A stretch of DNA of 43,943 bases from Fibrobacter succinogenes (GTDB taxonomy: Bacteria > Fibrobacterota > Fibrobacteria > Fibrobacterales > Fibrobacteraceae): NCBI GenBank assembly GCA_902800345.1, contig CADCDO010000047.1, positions 1 through 43,943 of the forward strand, written 5' to 3'. The first letter of the stretch is position 1; each line of letters starts with the position of its first letter. Under the pieces are notes generated by a model that saw only the letters and a program-made list of their open reading frames with translations, searched no databases and had not been told where the DNA came from. Position numbers and translations under genes: made by a program. This document shows positions 35,535 to 42,088 of this stretch, one piece after another.

Positions 35535-35556
35535 TTTGGAAAATGAATATTGCTGA

Positions 35557-35766
35557 GTTGTATTACAATGGAAAAGAAATTCTGTTATCTCATTGTGTGA
35601 CAATGATGAATATAACATCTGGTACGACAAGCGTAACAAGGTTGTTTATAAGAACTCCGAGCTCGGCCAGCCCGTTAAGATTACTACATTCACAAGTATG
35701 CCCTCCAACATTACCCTTGAAGACGTCGATAGCGAAAAAGCGTTTGCGAACGTGGAATTTTATTGA
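35557..35766 (+). pseudogene. Linker fragment with short tail
   Basis: A startless frame encodes SLCDNDEYNIWYDKRNK, VVYKNSELGQPVKITTF, TSMPSNITLEDVDSEKAF and ANVEFY before its stop. It is the longest version of the linker in the window. It matches 32669-32830 closely at the DNA level, with a GC content well above its AT-rich neighbours. Confidence 0.6.
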
Positions 35767-35802
35767 GAATATCGTTGAAATATCGGAGCTTTTGTACGAA
35801 TG

Positions 35803-35856
35803 ATGCCTGGAAAATCACCCTGCTACAACAGTTTTTCGTTACAGAGGTTCGCATGG
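35803..35856 (+). pseudogene. Short tail fragment MPGKSPCYNSFSLQRFAW
   Basis: An ATG-started 17-18-codon frame ends CYNSFSLQRFAW and overlaps the next start as ATGGTAA. The DNA from about 35820 matches 33602-33640. Confidence 0.4.
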
Positions 35857-35968
35857 TAAGGTTGCTGATTTCTGTTATGATGTCTTTGTTTTTTGTAAAA
35901 TATTACAAGTACGTTGATGGTTACAAAGTTTAATGAATATTCCGAATGCAAGGATTGTTTTTTGCTGA
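35851..35968 (+). pseudogene. Decayed family B lipoprotein
   Basis: The frame starts MVRLLISVMMSLFFV, reads YVDGYKV and then meets a stop. It resumes with NIPNARIVFC. Compared with the intact gene at 33632 (MVRLFLFATICLML, NIDGYRV, NIPNARVVLGW), the whole middle, about 130 codons, is deleted. Confidence 0.7.
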
Positions 35969-35981
35969 GGGGTGGTGCAAA

Positions 35982-36929
35982 ATGATTACATTGCTTCTTT
36001 TAATCGCTTTATTTTCTTTTTCAGGGGCTTCTGAAAAAGTGGAAAAGTGTAATGTTGGAAAATTTTGGAAAGGGAAAGAAAATTTTGTAGTGAAAGGTGG
36101 AATTTGTGATAAACGTTGTGAACTTTATTATAGAAATGATGATATAAGAGAGATTTCATTGAAGATTGATGGCAATAAATGTAAAGATGATTTCTGCGAT
36201 GTTAACTTTGTTGGTAATTATTATTTATCGGAGGGGGAAAATTGCCTGTCGTATCCAAATTTTATTGAAATAGGCATTAAATATAACAAGAAAAATTTTA
36301 TTCCTTTTTGCGATTTTGTTTCTTATGAAAAAAAATATAATTCGGGAATTTTAAAATTCAAACATGAAGGGAAATGCTTTTATAAGGCTATAAAGGCCGT
36401 CAATATGGATATGAGTGTGAAAGAGTATAATTTTGGTGTTATGAGAATAGTGAAAGGAATAGATGGAAGTTTGAAAATCGAAAAAGAAGAGGAAATACCC
36501 TATTATATTAAACGAGAAAATTATAATAATGAAAAGAATGATGTGATTTTCCATTCTTGTACACAGCATAGTTGTCGTATTGCGATTGAAGATTTTTATG
36601 ATGAAAAAACAAAGGTGCCCCTCGTGCCACAGTGCGATTTTTTAAGGTATGAACAAACATATAGTAAAGAGGATGGTTCTTTTGGAACTATAATCGCAAA
36701 AGATAGTGGCAGTTGCTTGGTCTTGTTTGAAATGTCTTCTGAAATTCGTGGTTTGCATGTGACTCCTTTATATAATCATAGAGAAGAAAATCTAGATTAT
36801 GAATATGATTGGATTTCGTTCGGTCCGTATGAAAAAAAACGTAAGAGTTTTTTCAGGTTGATTGTGCCTAAGGATATGCGGGATTTGCCAAATAAAGCGT
36901 TGAATTTGATTCGTTGGGGTGAAATGTGA
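35982..36929 (+). CDS. Cys-rich exported protein, family C member 2
   Basis: This is a secreted protein of 315 residues with signal peptide MITLLLLIALFSFSGA. It is homologous to the gene at 31843: a CELYYRNDD start, KYNKKNFIPFCDFV, FGVMRIVKG, FHSCTQHSC, a second PQCDFLRYE and a final IVPKDMRDLP. The repeated CDF motif suggests two copies of one domain. Many Cys imply disulfides and an extracytoplasmic location. ATG 35982 is preferred because GAGGGG lies about 9 bases upstream; the frame extends further up through the decayed family B gene. A 49-residue frame starts 4 bases after its stop. Confidence 0.7.
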   Translation: MITLLLLIALFSFSGASEKVEKCNVGKFWKGKENFVVKGGICDKRCELYYRNDDIREISLKIDGNKCKDDFCDVNFVGNYYLSEGENCLSYPNFIEIGIKYNKKNFIPFCDFVSYEKKYNSGILKFKHEGKCFYKAIKAVNMDMSVKEYNFGVMRIVKGIDGSLKIEKEEEIPYYIKRENYNNEKNDVIFHSCTQHSCRIAIEDFYDEKTKVPLVPQCDFLRYEQTYSKEDGSFGTIIAKDSGSCLVLFEMSSEIRGLHVTPLYNHREENLDYEYDWISFGPYEKKRKSFFRLIVPKDMRDLPNKALNLIRWGEM

Positions 36930-36933
36930 TTCT

Positions 36934-37083
36934 ATGAAAGATAAAGATGTTGTTATAGGTTGGACGGGTCTTCGTCATACGAATAACCCTGGTGTTTTTG
37001 CTCGATACATGGGGGCTGCAAGAATGCCTTATTATAACAATTTATCTTTACAGCATATTTTATGGAGAAAATTGGCATGGTAA
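36934..37083 (+). CDS. 49-residue frame ending in the family B tail
   Basis: The ATG-started frame encodes MKDKDVVIGWTGLRHTNN, then FARYMGAARMPYYNNLSL and the end QHILWRKLAW. Its stop overlaps the ATG of the next lipoprotein (ATGGTAA). The second half (AARMPYYNNLSL) recurs in a decayed copy at 37593-37652. No ribosome site is obvious. It may be a real small protein coupled to the lipoprotein, or a displaced C-terminus. Confidence 0.45.
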   Translation: MKDKDVVIGWTGLRHTNNPGVFARYMGAARMPYYNNLSLQHILWRKLAW

Positions 37084-37574
37084 GTACGTTTATCAAGTTC
37101 TTTTTTATTTTGGCTTTAGTTGGGTGCGTGATAAATGGATGCTTTCTAGCTCCTTCTTTTGATTATTCGCTTGTTTGGGAGTATCCTATAAAGGTGAATA
37201 CAGAAATAGTTCAGGAAATCAAGGTTCCTTATATCAAACGGGGAAATACGTTTTCCATTTGCTTTGACAAATTGTCGGATAAAAGCATACCCGGTTACAG
37301 CATTAATGTAGATGATATAGATTTATATAAAGATAAAGTTGAAGCGTCGTTTACCATTGGTGATACGGTGTTTTTTTATGAGCATGATTATTTGCATGAT
37401 TTTGAATTTGCATGTCCTCTTAATGGCCAGCGCCTTTTTAAATTTAAATTGCCTGAACGTATTAGTAAAAATCAGCTTGGAACATTACGAATAAAATTCA
37501 AACAGGTGGATTATCTTGAAGATGCTTCAAATGTAAGAGTTGTCCTGTTCTATACTAATAGTGGAAGAAAGTGA
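37077..37574 (+). CDS. Lipoprotein, family B member 3
   Basis: This is a lipoprotein of 165 residues with a good lipobox (LVGC, Cys17). Mature-domain landmarks shared with the gene at 33632 are LVWEYPIKVN, VPYIKRGNTFSICFD, FTIGDTVFF, CPLNGQRLF, LGTLRIKFKQVDYL and NVRVVLF. The start at 37077 is supported by GGAG 9 bases upstream and by the ATGGTAA overlap; an ATG at 37062 is in frame but is the source of the GGAG. A decayed second copy follows directly, showing tandem duplication. Role unknown. Confidence 0.7.
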   Translation: MVSTFIKFFFILALVGCVINGCFLAPSFDYSLVWEYPIKVNTEIVQEIKVPYIKRGNTFSICFDKLSDKSIPGYSINVDDIDLYKDKVEASFTIGDTVFFYEHDYLHDFEFACPLNGQRLFKFKLPERISKNQLGTLRIKFKQVDYLEDASNVRVVLFYTNSGRK

Positions 37575-37592
37575 TTTGTTTACAAAAGTTCT

Positions 37593-37863
37593 AGATTTGC
37601 CGCTCGTATGCCTTATTATAACAATCTATCTTTGCTGAGCATGTTATGGTGAAAATTAGGGTCTTTTTTTTAGGGGTAAATATTTACATGTTTTGGATTA
37701 TCATTGCCCTATAAATGGGCAAAAACTTTTTTTATTCGATTTGCTGGAGCGTATTAATAGAGAACAAAAGGGCGTATTTCGTATAAAGTTTAAACAGGTG
37801 GATTATCTTAAAGACGCTCCCAATGTAAGAGTTGTTCTCTCATATACAAGAGGTGCCTTTTAA
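37593..37863 (+). pseudogene. Decayed tandem copy of tail plus family B lipoprotein
   Basis: 37593-37652 encodes RFAARMPYYNNLSLLSMLW and stops within ATGGTGA. A family B start (MVKIRVFFLG) overlaps it at 37646. After a deletion and frame change the C-terminal half resumes as LDYHCPINGQKLF, FRIKFKQVDYLKDAP and NVRVVLSY, to the stop at 37861-37863. The match is to 37021-37574. Confidence 0.75.
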
Positions 37864-37918
37864 AAAGTTAGCAAACAGGCATTTTGTCAAGAACGGCGAA
37901 AATAATATGTCGTCATAG

Positions 37919-38038
37919 GTGTTCCTGTTCTCCACGATGCCGCAAAATATTACATTGGATGAAGTGGACGCCTTAGATGATGTAAATGGCAGCTCGCCAT
38001 ATCTGAACGATGTTACTATAAAAAAACATTTTGGATAG
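37919..38038 (+). pseudogene. Linker fragment with unique tail
   Basis: A startless frame encodes FLFSTMPQNITLDEVDALD, then NGSSPYLNDVTIKKHFG and a stop. The first part matches the linker family (TSMPSNITLDDVD) and the remnant at 33417. Confidence 0.5.
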
Positions 38039-38152
38039 TGATAAAAAAACTCCAATGATAAAATGTCTAGAATATTGCTTTAACGGCATCTTTTCGTTGA
38101 TCTCAAAGCCGGAGGCTGAATTTTTTCTTTATTTTTTTATATATTCATTACG

Positions 38153-38461
38153 ATGAATCGCACTAATATAGATTTTAGCAAGTTTTCAAAGCATCTGTTT
38201 TGGGATACGGACAGAGCTACGCTTTCTGCTGATAAAAATAGGGGCTACATAATCAAGCAGGTCCTTGAATATGGGAGCGATTGCGACTGGAAATTCCTGA
38301 AAGACATCTATTCTCTTGATGAAATCAAAGAAACGGTCATGGGTATGAGGTCGCTCGATAAGAAGGCCTTGAGCTTTATAGCCTGCATAACCCATACGGA
38401 CATAAGGGAGTTTCGATGCTATTCCACAATACGATTGAATCAAGCACCCTGGATTTATTAA
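38153..38461 (+). CDS. Probable antitoxin-type partner of the nucleotidyltransferase
   Basis: This is a 102-residue protein without signal peptide. It opens NIDFSKFSKHLFWDTDR and has IIKQVLEYGSDCDWKFLKDIY and LDKKALSFIACI. Small proteins of this look (DUF6922-like) are often found just upstream of AbiEii-type nucleotidyltransferases. The assignment is from memory of that pairing and is moderate. It overlaps the next gene by 46 bases, so the two are translated together. No clear ribosome site precedes the ATG. Confidence 0.6.
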   Translation: MNRTNIDFSKFSKHLFWDTDRATLSADKNRGYIIKQVLEYGSDCDWKFLKDIYSLDEIKETVMGMRSLDKKALSFIACITHTDIREFRCYSTIRLNQAPWIY

Positions 38462-39027
38462 AAAAGATTCAATCTGAATCTTTTTTTGAAAATTGTAGGC
38501 TTGTTGGGGGAACCGCACTGGCTTTGCAGTATGGACATAGAAAATCCATTGATTTGGTTTTTTTCGGATCATTTGAATCTGATTCAATGTTTATAAAAAC
38601 GATATTGCAAAAAATAGGCCACTATCAAGTCATACAGGAATCAAAATTTATTTTCCAGTATATTGTTGATGGTGTAAAAGTTGACTTTGTGAACTACCCG
38701 TACGCTTGGATTTCGGCAAAAGTAGAAGAAGAGTCCTTAGTCCTTGCGAGTCCGGAAGATATAGCTTCGATGAAATTATCAGCAATTACAAATCGAGGTA
38801 CAAAGAAGGATTTTATAGACCTTTACGAATTACTGGACCATTTTTCGTTGGAACAGATGTTCGGTTTTTATCGAGAAAAATATACCGATGCAATCCCATT
38901 CATGACTTTGAAAAGTTTGACTTGGTTTGAGGATGCTGAAGAAGACCCGATGCCATTTATGCTTAAAAATTACTCTTGGGAAACCGTCAAAACAAAAATA
39001 ATAGCAGAAGTTGCCCGTTTAGGCTAA
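38416..39027 (+). CDS. AbiEii-like nucleotidyltransferase with an altered active site
   Basis: This 203-residue protein belongs to the AbiEii/AbiGii-type nucleotidyltransferases, toxins of type IV toxin-antitoxin and phage-abortive systems. Landmarks are VGGTALALQYGHRKSIDL (residues 30-47), VKVDFVNYP with Asp90, ASPEDIASMKLSAI and the TKKDFIDLYEL motif. The usual metal pair is D-x-D, but here the sequence is IDLVFF, so Asp46 is followed by Val48 where Asp is expected. A single-base change (GAT to GTT) would explain it, and catalysis may be lost. AGGGAG lies 6-7 bases before the ATG. It sits inside the AT-rich island and shares 46 bases with its partner. Confidence 0.75.
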   Translation: MLFHNTIESSTLDLLKKIQSESFFENCRLVGGTALALQYGHRKSIDLVFFGSFESDSMFIKTILQKIGHYQVIQESKFIFQYIVDGVKVDFVNYPYAWISAKVEEESLVLASPEDIASMKLSAITNRGTKKDFIDLYELLDHFSLEQMFGFYREKYTDAIPFMTLKSLTWFEDAEEDPMPFMLKNYSWETVKTKIIAEVARLG

Positions 39028-39099
39028 AACAGTTTTCTGAAAAAAACAATATTTTTGTTAAAAAAATAGACCACAACCTACGGGTGGTTCTTGTGATAC

Positions 39100-39314
39100 G
39101 TTTGTTCTATAGTTTACGAGCATGAAATTTATATATATTGTTGTAGAGATTGTTAAGGGCTAATGGCATGACTGTGAACGAAATGAAAGCTCGAAAAATG
39201 GGGTATTGGCCTCATATGTGTGTTGGGGCCGCTCATCTAATTGTGCCTTCATACCGTGCTGCCGCGCCTAACAACTTTAATCCATGGGCATACAGAAACT
39301 ATTGGGGATATTAA
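39100..39314. repeat. 215-bp repeated cassette, copy 2
   Basis: This is the second copy of the block at 34169-34383, with the same promoter-like, ribosome-site and peptide-coding content and about four base differences. The 70 bases before it (39028-39099) show nothing else. Confidence 0.9.
39168..39314 (+). CDS. 48-residue peptide, copy 2
   Basis: The frame is the same as at 34237, starting MTVNEMKARKMGYWPHMC and ending WAYRNYWGY. Only residue 14 differs (Trp instead of Leu). The AAGGG site is preserved. It stops 14 bases before the second family A lipoprotein, where copy 1 stops one base before its own. Confidence 0.55.
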   Translation: MTVNEMKARKMGYWPHMCVGAAHLIVPSYRAAAPNNFNPWAYRNYWGY

Positions 39315-39328
39315 GGTTTTTTTGAAGC

Positions 39329-39961
39329 ATGGTTAGAAATTTATTGCTGATTATAATGATTTTTTTGTTCTCCTCGTGCTTTGTTGCCAATTATTATGAA
39401 CAGGCGGAAAGATTAGCGATAGTGGGAATTATTGATGGGGTAAATAAAGCTTGGGAAACCTATGATCTTGTGTATATTCTTGATGAAGATACTGTTGATG
39501 TAAGTTGGGCTAATTATAATGAAAAAAATGAATACAAAAGAGATGGCCATTTGAGATTCTTTTCTCAAAATTATTGTAATGTTGTCTTCGCTGCTACTGA
39601 TTTGCCTTTTAGTTGCGGAAAGCCTTTGAGAGGAAAACACCAAGTGTCAATATTTCTGAAAACTAAAAAAACAGGAAATAGCGTTTTGTTGGCAAAAAAA
39701 AGTATAGATATGAGTGCTTTTTCAGAGACTGTTTTGAAAACGGAAGTGTATGTAGGGTTGGATACGAGCCTGTATGTTGTTCGAACGGGGATGAATATTG
39801 ATTGGAGTAAAGCAAAACAACTTGTTTTGGAAGATACAAACGATACTGTTTACCATTACACGGCATGGTATTGGGACAAAAGCAAAGAATGCGATGAAAT
39901 GCCTGTAGAAAAATGTATTGTTGAAATTCCCGACCACTGGGACCTTATCTCCAACCACTAA
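39329..39961 (+). CDS. Lipoprotein, family A member 2
   Basis: This is a lipoprotein of 210 residues with a signal ending LFSSC (Cys17). It matches the gene at 34385 in AERLAIVGIIDG, NYCNVVF, GNSVLLAKKSIDMSAF, VYVGLDTSLYV and NDTVYHYTAWYWDK. The C-terminal end is extended by about 10 residues. The bodies differ widely although the upstream peptides are almost identical, as would be expected if the downstream partner diversifies faster or was exchanged. Function is unknown. Confidence 0.7.
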   Translation: MVRNLLLIIMIFLFSSCFVANYYEQAERLAIVGIIDGVNKAWETYDLVYILDEDTVDVSWANYNEKNEYKRDGHLRFFSQNYCNVVFAATDLPFSCGKPLRGKHQVSIFLKTKKTGNSVLLAKKSIDMSAFSETVLKTEVYVGLDTSLYVVRTGMNIDWSKAKQLVLEDTNDTVYHYTAWYWDKSKECDEMPVEKCIVEIPDHWDLISNH

Positions 39962-39965
39962 AATT

Positions 39966-40035
39966 TACGGGAGCGACTGGATCCTTCAGCCCTACAGGCT
40001 TCAGGATGACGTCCCTAAGCTCTAAGTTCTACCAA
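39966..40035. repeat. Inverted copy of the composite repeat at 4985-5056
   Basis: On the minus strand it reads AGTTGGTAGAACTTAGAGC, TTAGGG, GTCATCCTGA and AAGGATCCAGT. This is the same order as near 4990-5053, about 35 kb away. It closes the right edge of the AT-rich island. Confidence 0.8.
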
Positions 40036-40140
40036 CTACTTCTTGAATACTTTGTAGAAGCAGAATGCGCAGAGACCCGTGATGGCGCCCCAGGCGCAAA
40101 TCATGAATACGAGCCCGCCAGTTGTAAATTCAGCGTCCAT
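40036..40140 (-). CDS. Small membrane subunit next to an NSS-family symporter (MetS-like)
   Basis: This is a 34-residue protein with one transmembrane helix (GLVFMICAWGAITGLCAF) and a basic end KVFKK. The ATG lies 2 bases after the stop of the symporter gene, with GGAGG overlapping the end of that gene. In actinobacteria, MetS is a tiny partner needed by the MetP methionine/alanine symporter, and similar small proteins accompany many NSS transporters. The assignment rests on size, topology and position. Confidence 0.75.
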   Translation of the reverse strand: MDAEFTTGGLVFMICAWGAITGLCAFCFYKVFKK

Positions 40141-40142
40141 GG

Positions 40143-41825
40143 TTATGCCTCCTCTGCGTTGTCAGAATTTCCGACTTCCATTTTCTTGATGCTCTTGCTG
40201 CGGCCTTTTTCTGCCGGGCCGCCCTTGCGCCAGGCGTAGGCGATGGCGACGTTCAGGAGCACGAACAGTACGAACAAAAATCCGCGGAATGCCCACGTGA
40301 AACCGATTTGCGGGAACGTGTGTCCGAGGAATTCAACGGTTGCGTTCGGATCGACATTGCTGAGCGTGATGAACGGGAGACCGTCCGTTGCCGTGAACGA
40401 AATCAGAAGCACTATCAGGTAAATCGGGCAAACATACATGATGATGGGGCGCAAGAAGCGGGGGAGCTTGAGGAGCGAACCGTCGTTCATTGTCGCGAAG
40501 GCTTCGTTTTCGCCCGGTTCAAATTCCACTTCGGCAGGGAGATCGCCATTGGCTTGCGCTTCCTTTGCCTTGCGGCGCCCGAGTACAAAGCTGAAGAGGA
40601 TTGCTTGTATCATGCCTACGAACACGATGAGGTACGTACCGCCCCAGAAGTCGAGTTCATCGACTGTACCGGCGGCGAGGCCGAAAATAGCGGTAAGGCT
40701 ACCGATAAACGTAATTGTGCTGACCGTCGTGACGGATTTTTTACGCGTAAACTTGAGGTCGTCTTCGCAGAAACTGATGAGCGGCTGGATGATGGAAATC
40801 GCGCTCGTGATGCCTGCGAAGAACAGCATGGAGAACCAGACCGTCTGCAGGAACCCGCCGAGCGGGAGCGTGCCGAATACGTAGGGCATCGTTTGGAATC
40901 CGAGGCCGAACGTACCGAGCTTCGCGCATTCCTCGATGTTCGCGCCTGCGATAAGCACTGCCATCGGGATTACAACCGTACCACCAATAATCACTTCGGC
41001 AAATCCGTTCGTAGCACTTGCCGTGAGCGAAGAAAGCACGAGGTCCTCTTTCGGCTTGAGGTAGCTCGCGTAGCAGAAGATGATGGCCATGCCAAGGCTC
41101 ATGGTAAAGAACACCTGGCCTGCCGCCGCCATCCATACCTTGGGGCTTGCAAGTTCGGAGAGGTCCGGGTTCCACATGAACGCGAGACCTTTGCCGATGC
41201 CCGGGAGCGTAAGCACGCGGACCACCAGCACGAGGCCTAGAATCAAGAGAATCGGCATGCAAATCTTGTTCGCACGTTCAATGCCTTTGCGCACGCCGAA
41301 CGAAAGCACCACCATGTTTGCCGCAAACGTAATCAGGAAGAATATAATCGCTACTGGGAAGCCGCCGACGCAGGTTTTGAGCATGATGTAGTTGCCGAAA
41401 AATTCTTTCATCTTTTCGGGCCCTTGCGCGACAACGTCCATCAACGTGCCTGTCGCCGAGTAGAACGCGAACGCCAAAATCCACGACTGGATAAACCCGT
41501 AATAGAAAATGATGAAAATCGGCGGGAGGAGCCCGAGCGAGCCCAAGTACTTAGCCCACTTTTTCTTATGGAAAATCACGTGGTAGGTGCTTGGGGAGGT
41601 GCCGTAGTTGTGGTAACCGGCGTAGCGCCCGAGGGTCCATTCAATCCATGCGAGTGGAATTCCGAGGAACACAAACGCGATGAGGTAGGGGATGATGAAA
41701 GCACCGCCGCCATTTGTAGCCGCTTGCACGGGGAATCGGAGAAAGTTGCCGAGCCCGACTGCCGAACCTGCGACAGCGAGAATGACTCCGAGTTTGGAAC
41801 CCCAGTTTTCACGATTGTTTGCCAT
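40143..41825 (-). CDS. NSS (SLC6/LeuT)-family sodium-dependent amino acid symporter
   Basis: This is a 560-residue sodium-coupled transporter closely similar to LeuT. The N-terminal NWGSKLGVILAVAGSAVG, then LGNFLRFPVQAATNGGGAF, matches the LeuT TM1 substrate and Na+ site almost residue for residue. IPYLIAFVFLGIPLAWIEW and the GRY motif follow, with about 12 membrane helices in all. The substrate is likely an amino acid. The start is taken at ATG 41825, where AGGA lies 8 bases upstream; an ATG 6 bases earlier is too close to it and the frame beyond is non-coding. The small subunit gene follows in the same transcript. Confidence 0.93.
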   Translation of the reverse strand: MANNRENWGSKLGVILAVAGSAVGLGNFLRFPVQAATNGGGAFIIPYLIAFVFLGIPLAWIEWTLGRYAGYHNYGTSPSTYHVIFHKKKWAKYLGSLGLLPPIFIIFYYGFIQSWILAFAFYSATGTLMDVVAQGPEKMKEFFGNYIMLKTCVGGFPVAIIFFLITFAANMVVLSFGVRKGIERANKICMPILLILGLVLVVRVLTLPGIGKGLAFMWNPDLSELASPKVWMAAAGQVFFTMSLGMAIIFCYASYLKPKEDLVLSSLTASATNGFAEVIIGGTVVIPMAVLIAGANIEECAKLGTFGLGFQTMPYVFGTLPLGGFLQTVWFSMLFFAGITSAISIIQPLISFCEDDLKFTRKKSVTTVSTITFIGSLTAIFGLAAGTVDELDFWGGTYLIVFVGMIQAILFSFVLGRRKAKEAQANGDLPAEVEFEPGENEAFATMNDGSLLKLPRFLRPIIMYVCPIYLIVLLISFTATDGLPFITLSNVDPNATVEFLGHTFPQIGFTWAFRGFLFVLFVLLNVAIAYAWRKGGPAEKGRSKSIKKMEVGNSDNAEEA

Positions 41826-41924
41826 GTTCATTTTCCTAGAATTTGAGCGTCGCTCCGTGAGAATCAAGATAAATTTAATTATTTCTTGAAACGTGGCAAC
41901 TTTGAAAAATGTTATGTGAGGGGA

Positions 41925-41957
41925 ATAAAAAAACGCAGGCTCGGATGAGTCTGCGTT
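41925..41957 (-). terminator. Intrinsic terminator after the aconitase gene
   Basis: AACGCAG (41932-41938) pairs with CTGCGTT (41951-41957). On the minus strand it is followed by seven T. The gap 41958-42088 also holds a TCATCCTGA-type repeat fragment near 42055-42066. Confidence 0.8.
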
Positions 41958-42088
41958 AAAAATAACTGGATGGGGCAAGCCCCAACCTCTTTGGCTCGGT
42001 TATGCCCATGCAAGCATGGACGCAACACTCGCCTTTTGAGGTTGTCTTCGCTTTGCTCAGGATGACGAACGACGCATCCGCCTTATCG

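Noticed and set aside
34169..39314. Insertion sequence suggested by the two 215-bp copies
   Set aside because: No transposase, no terminal inverted repeats and no target-site duplications are visible.
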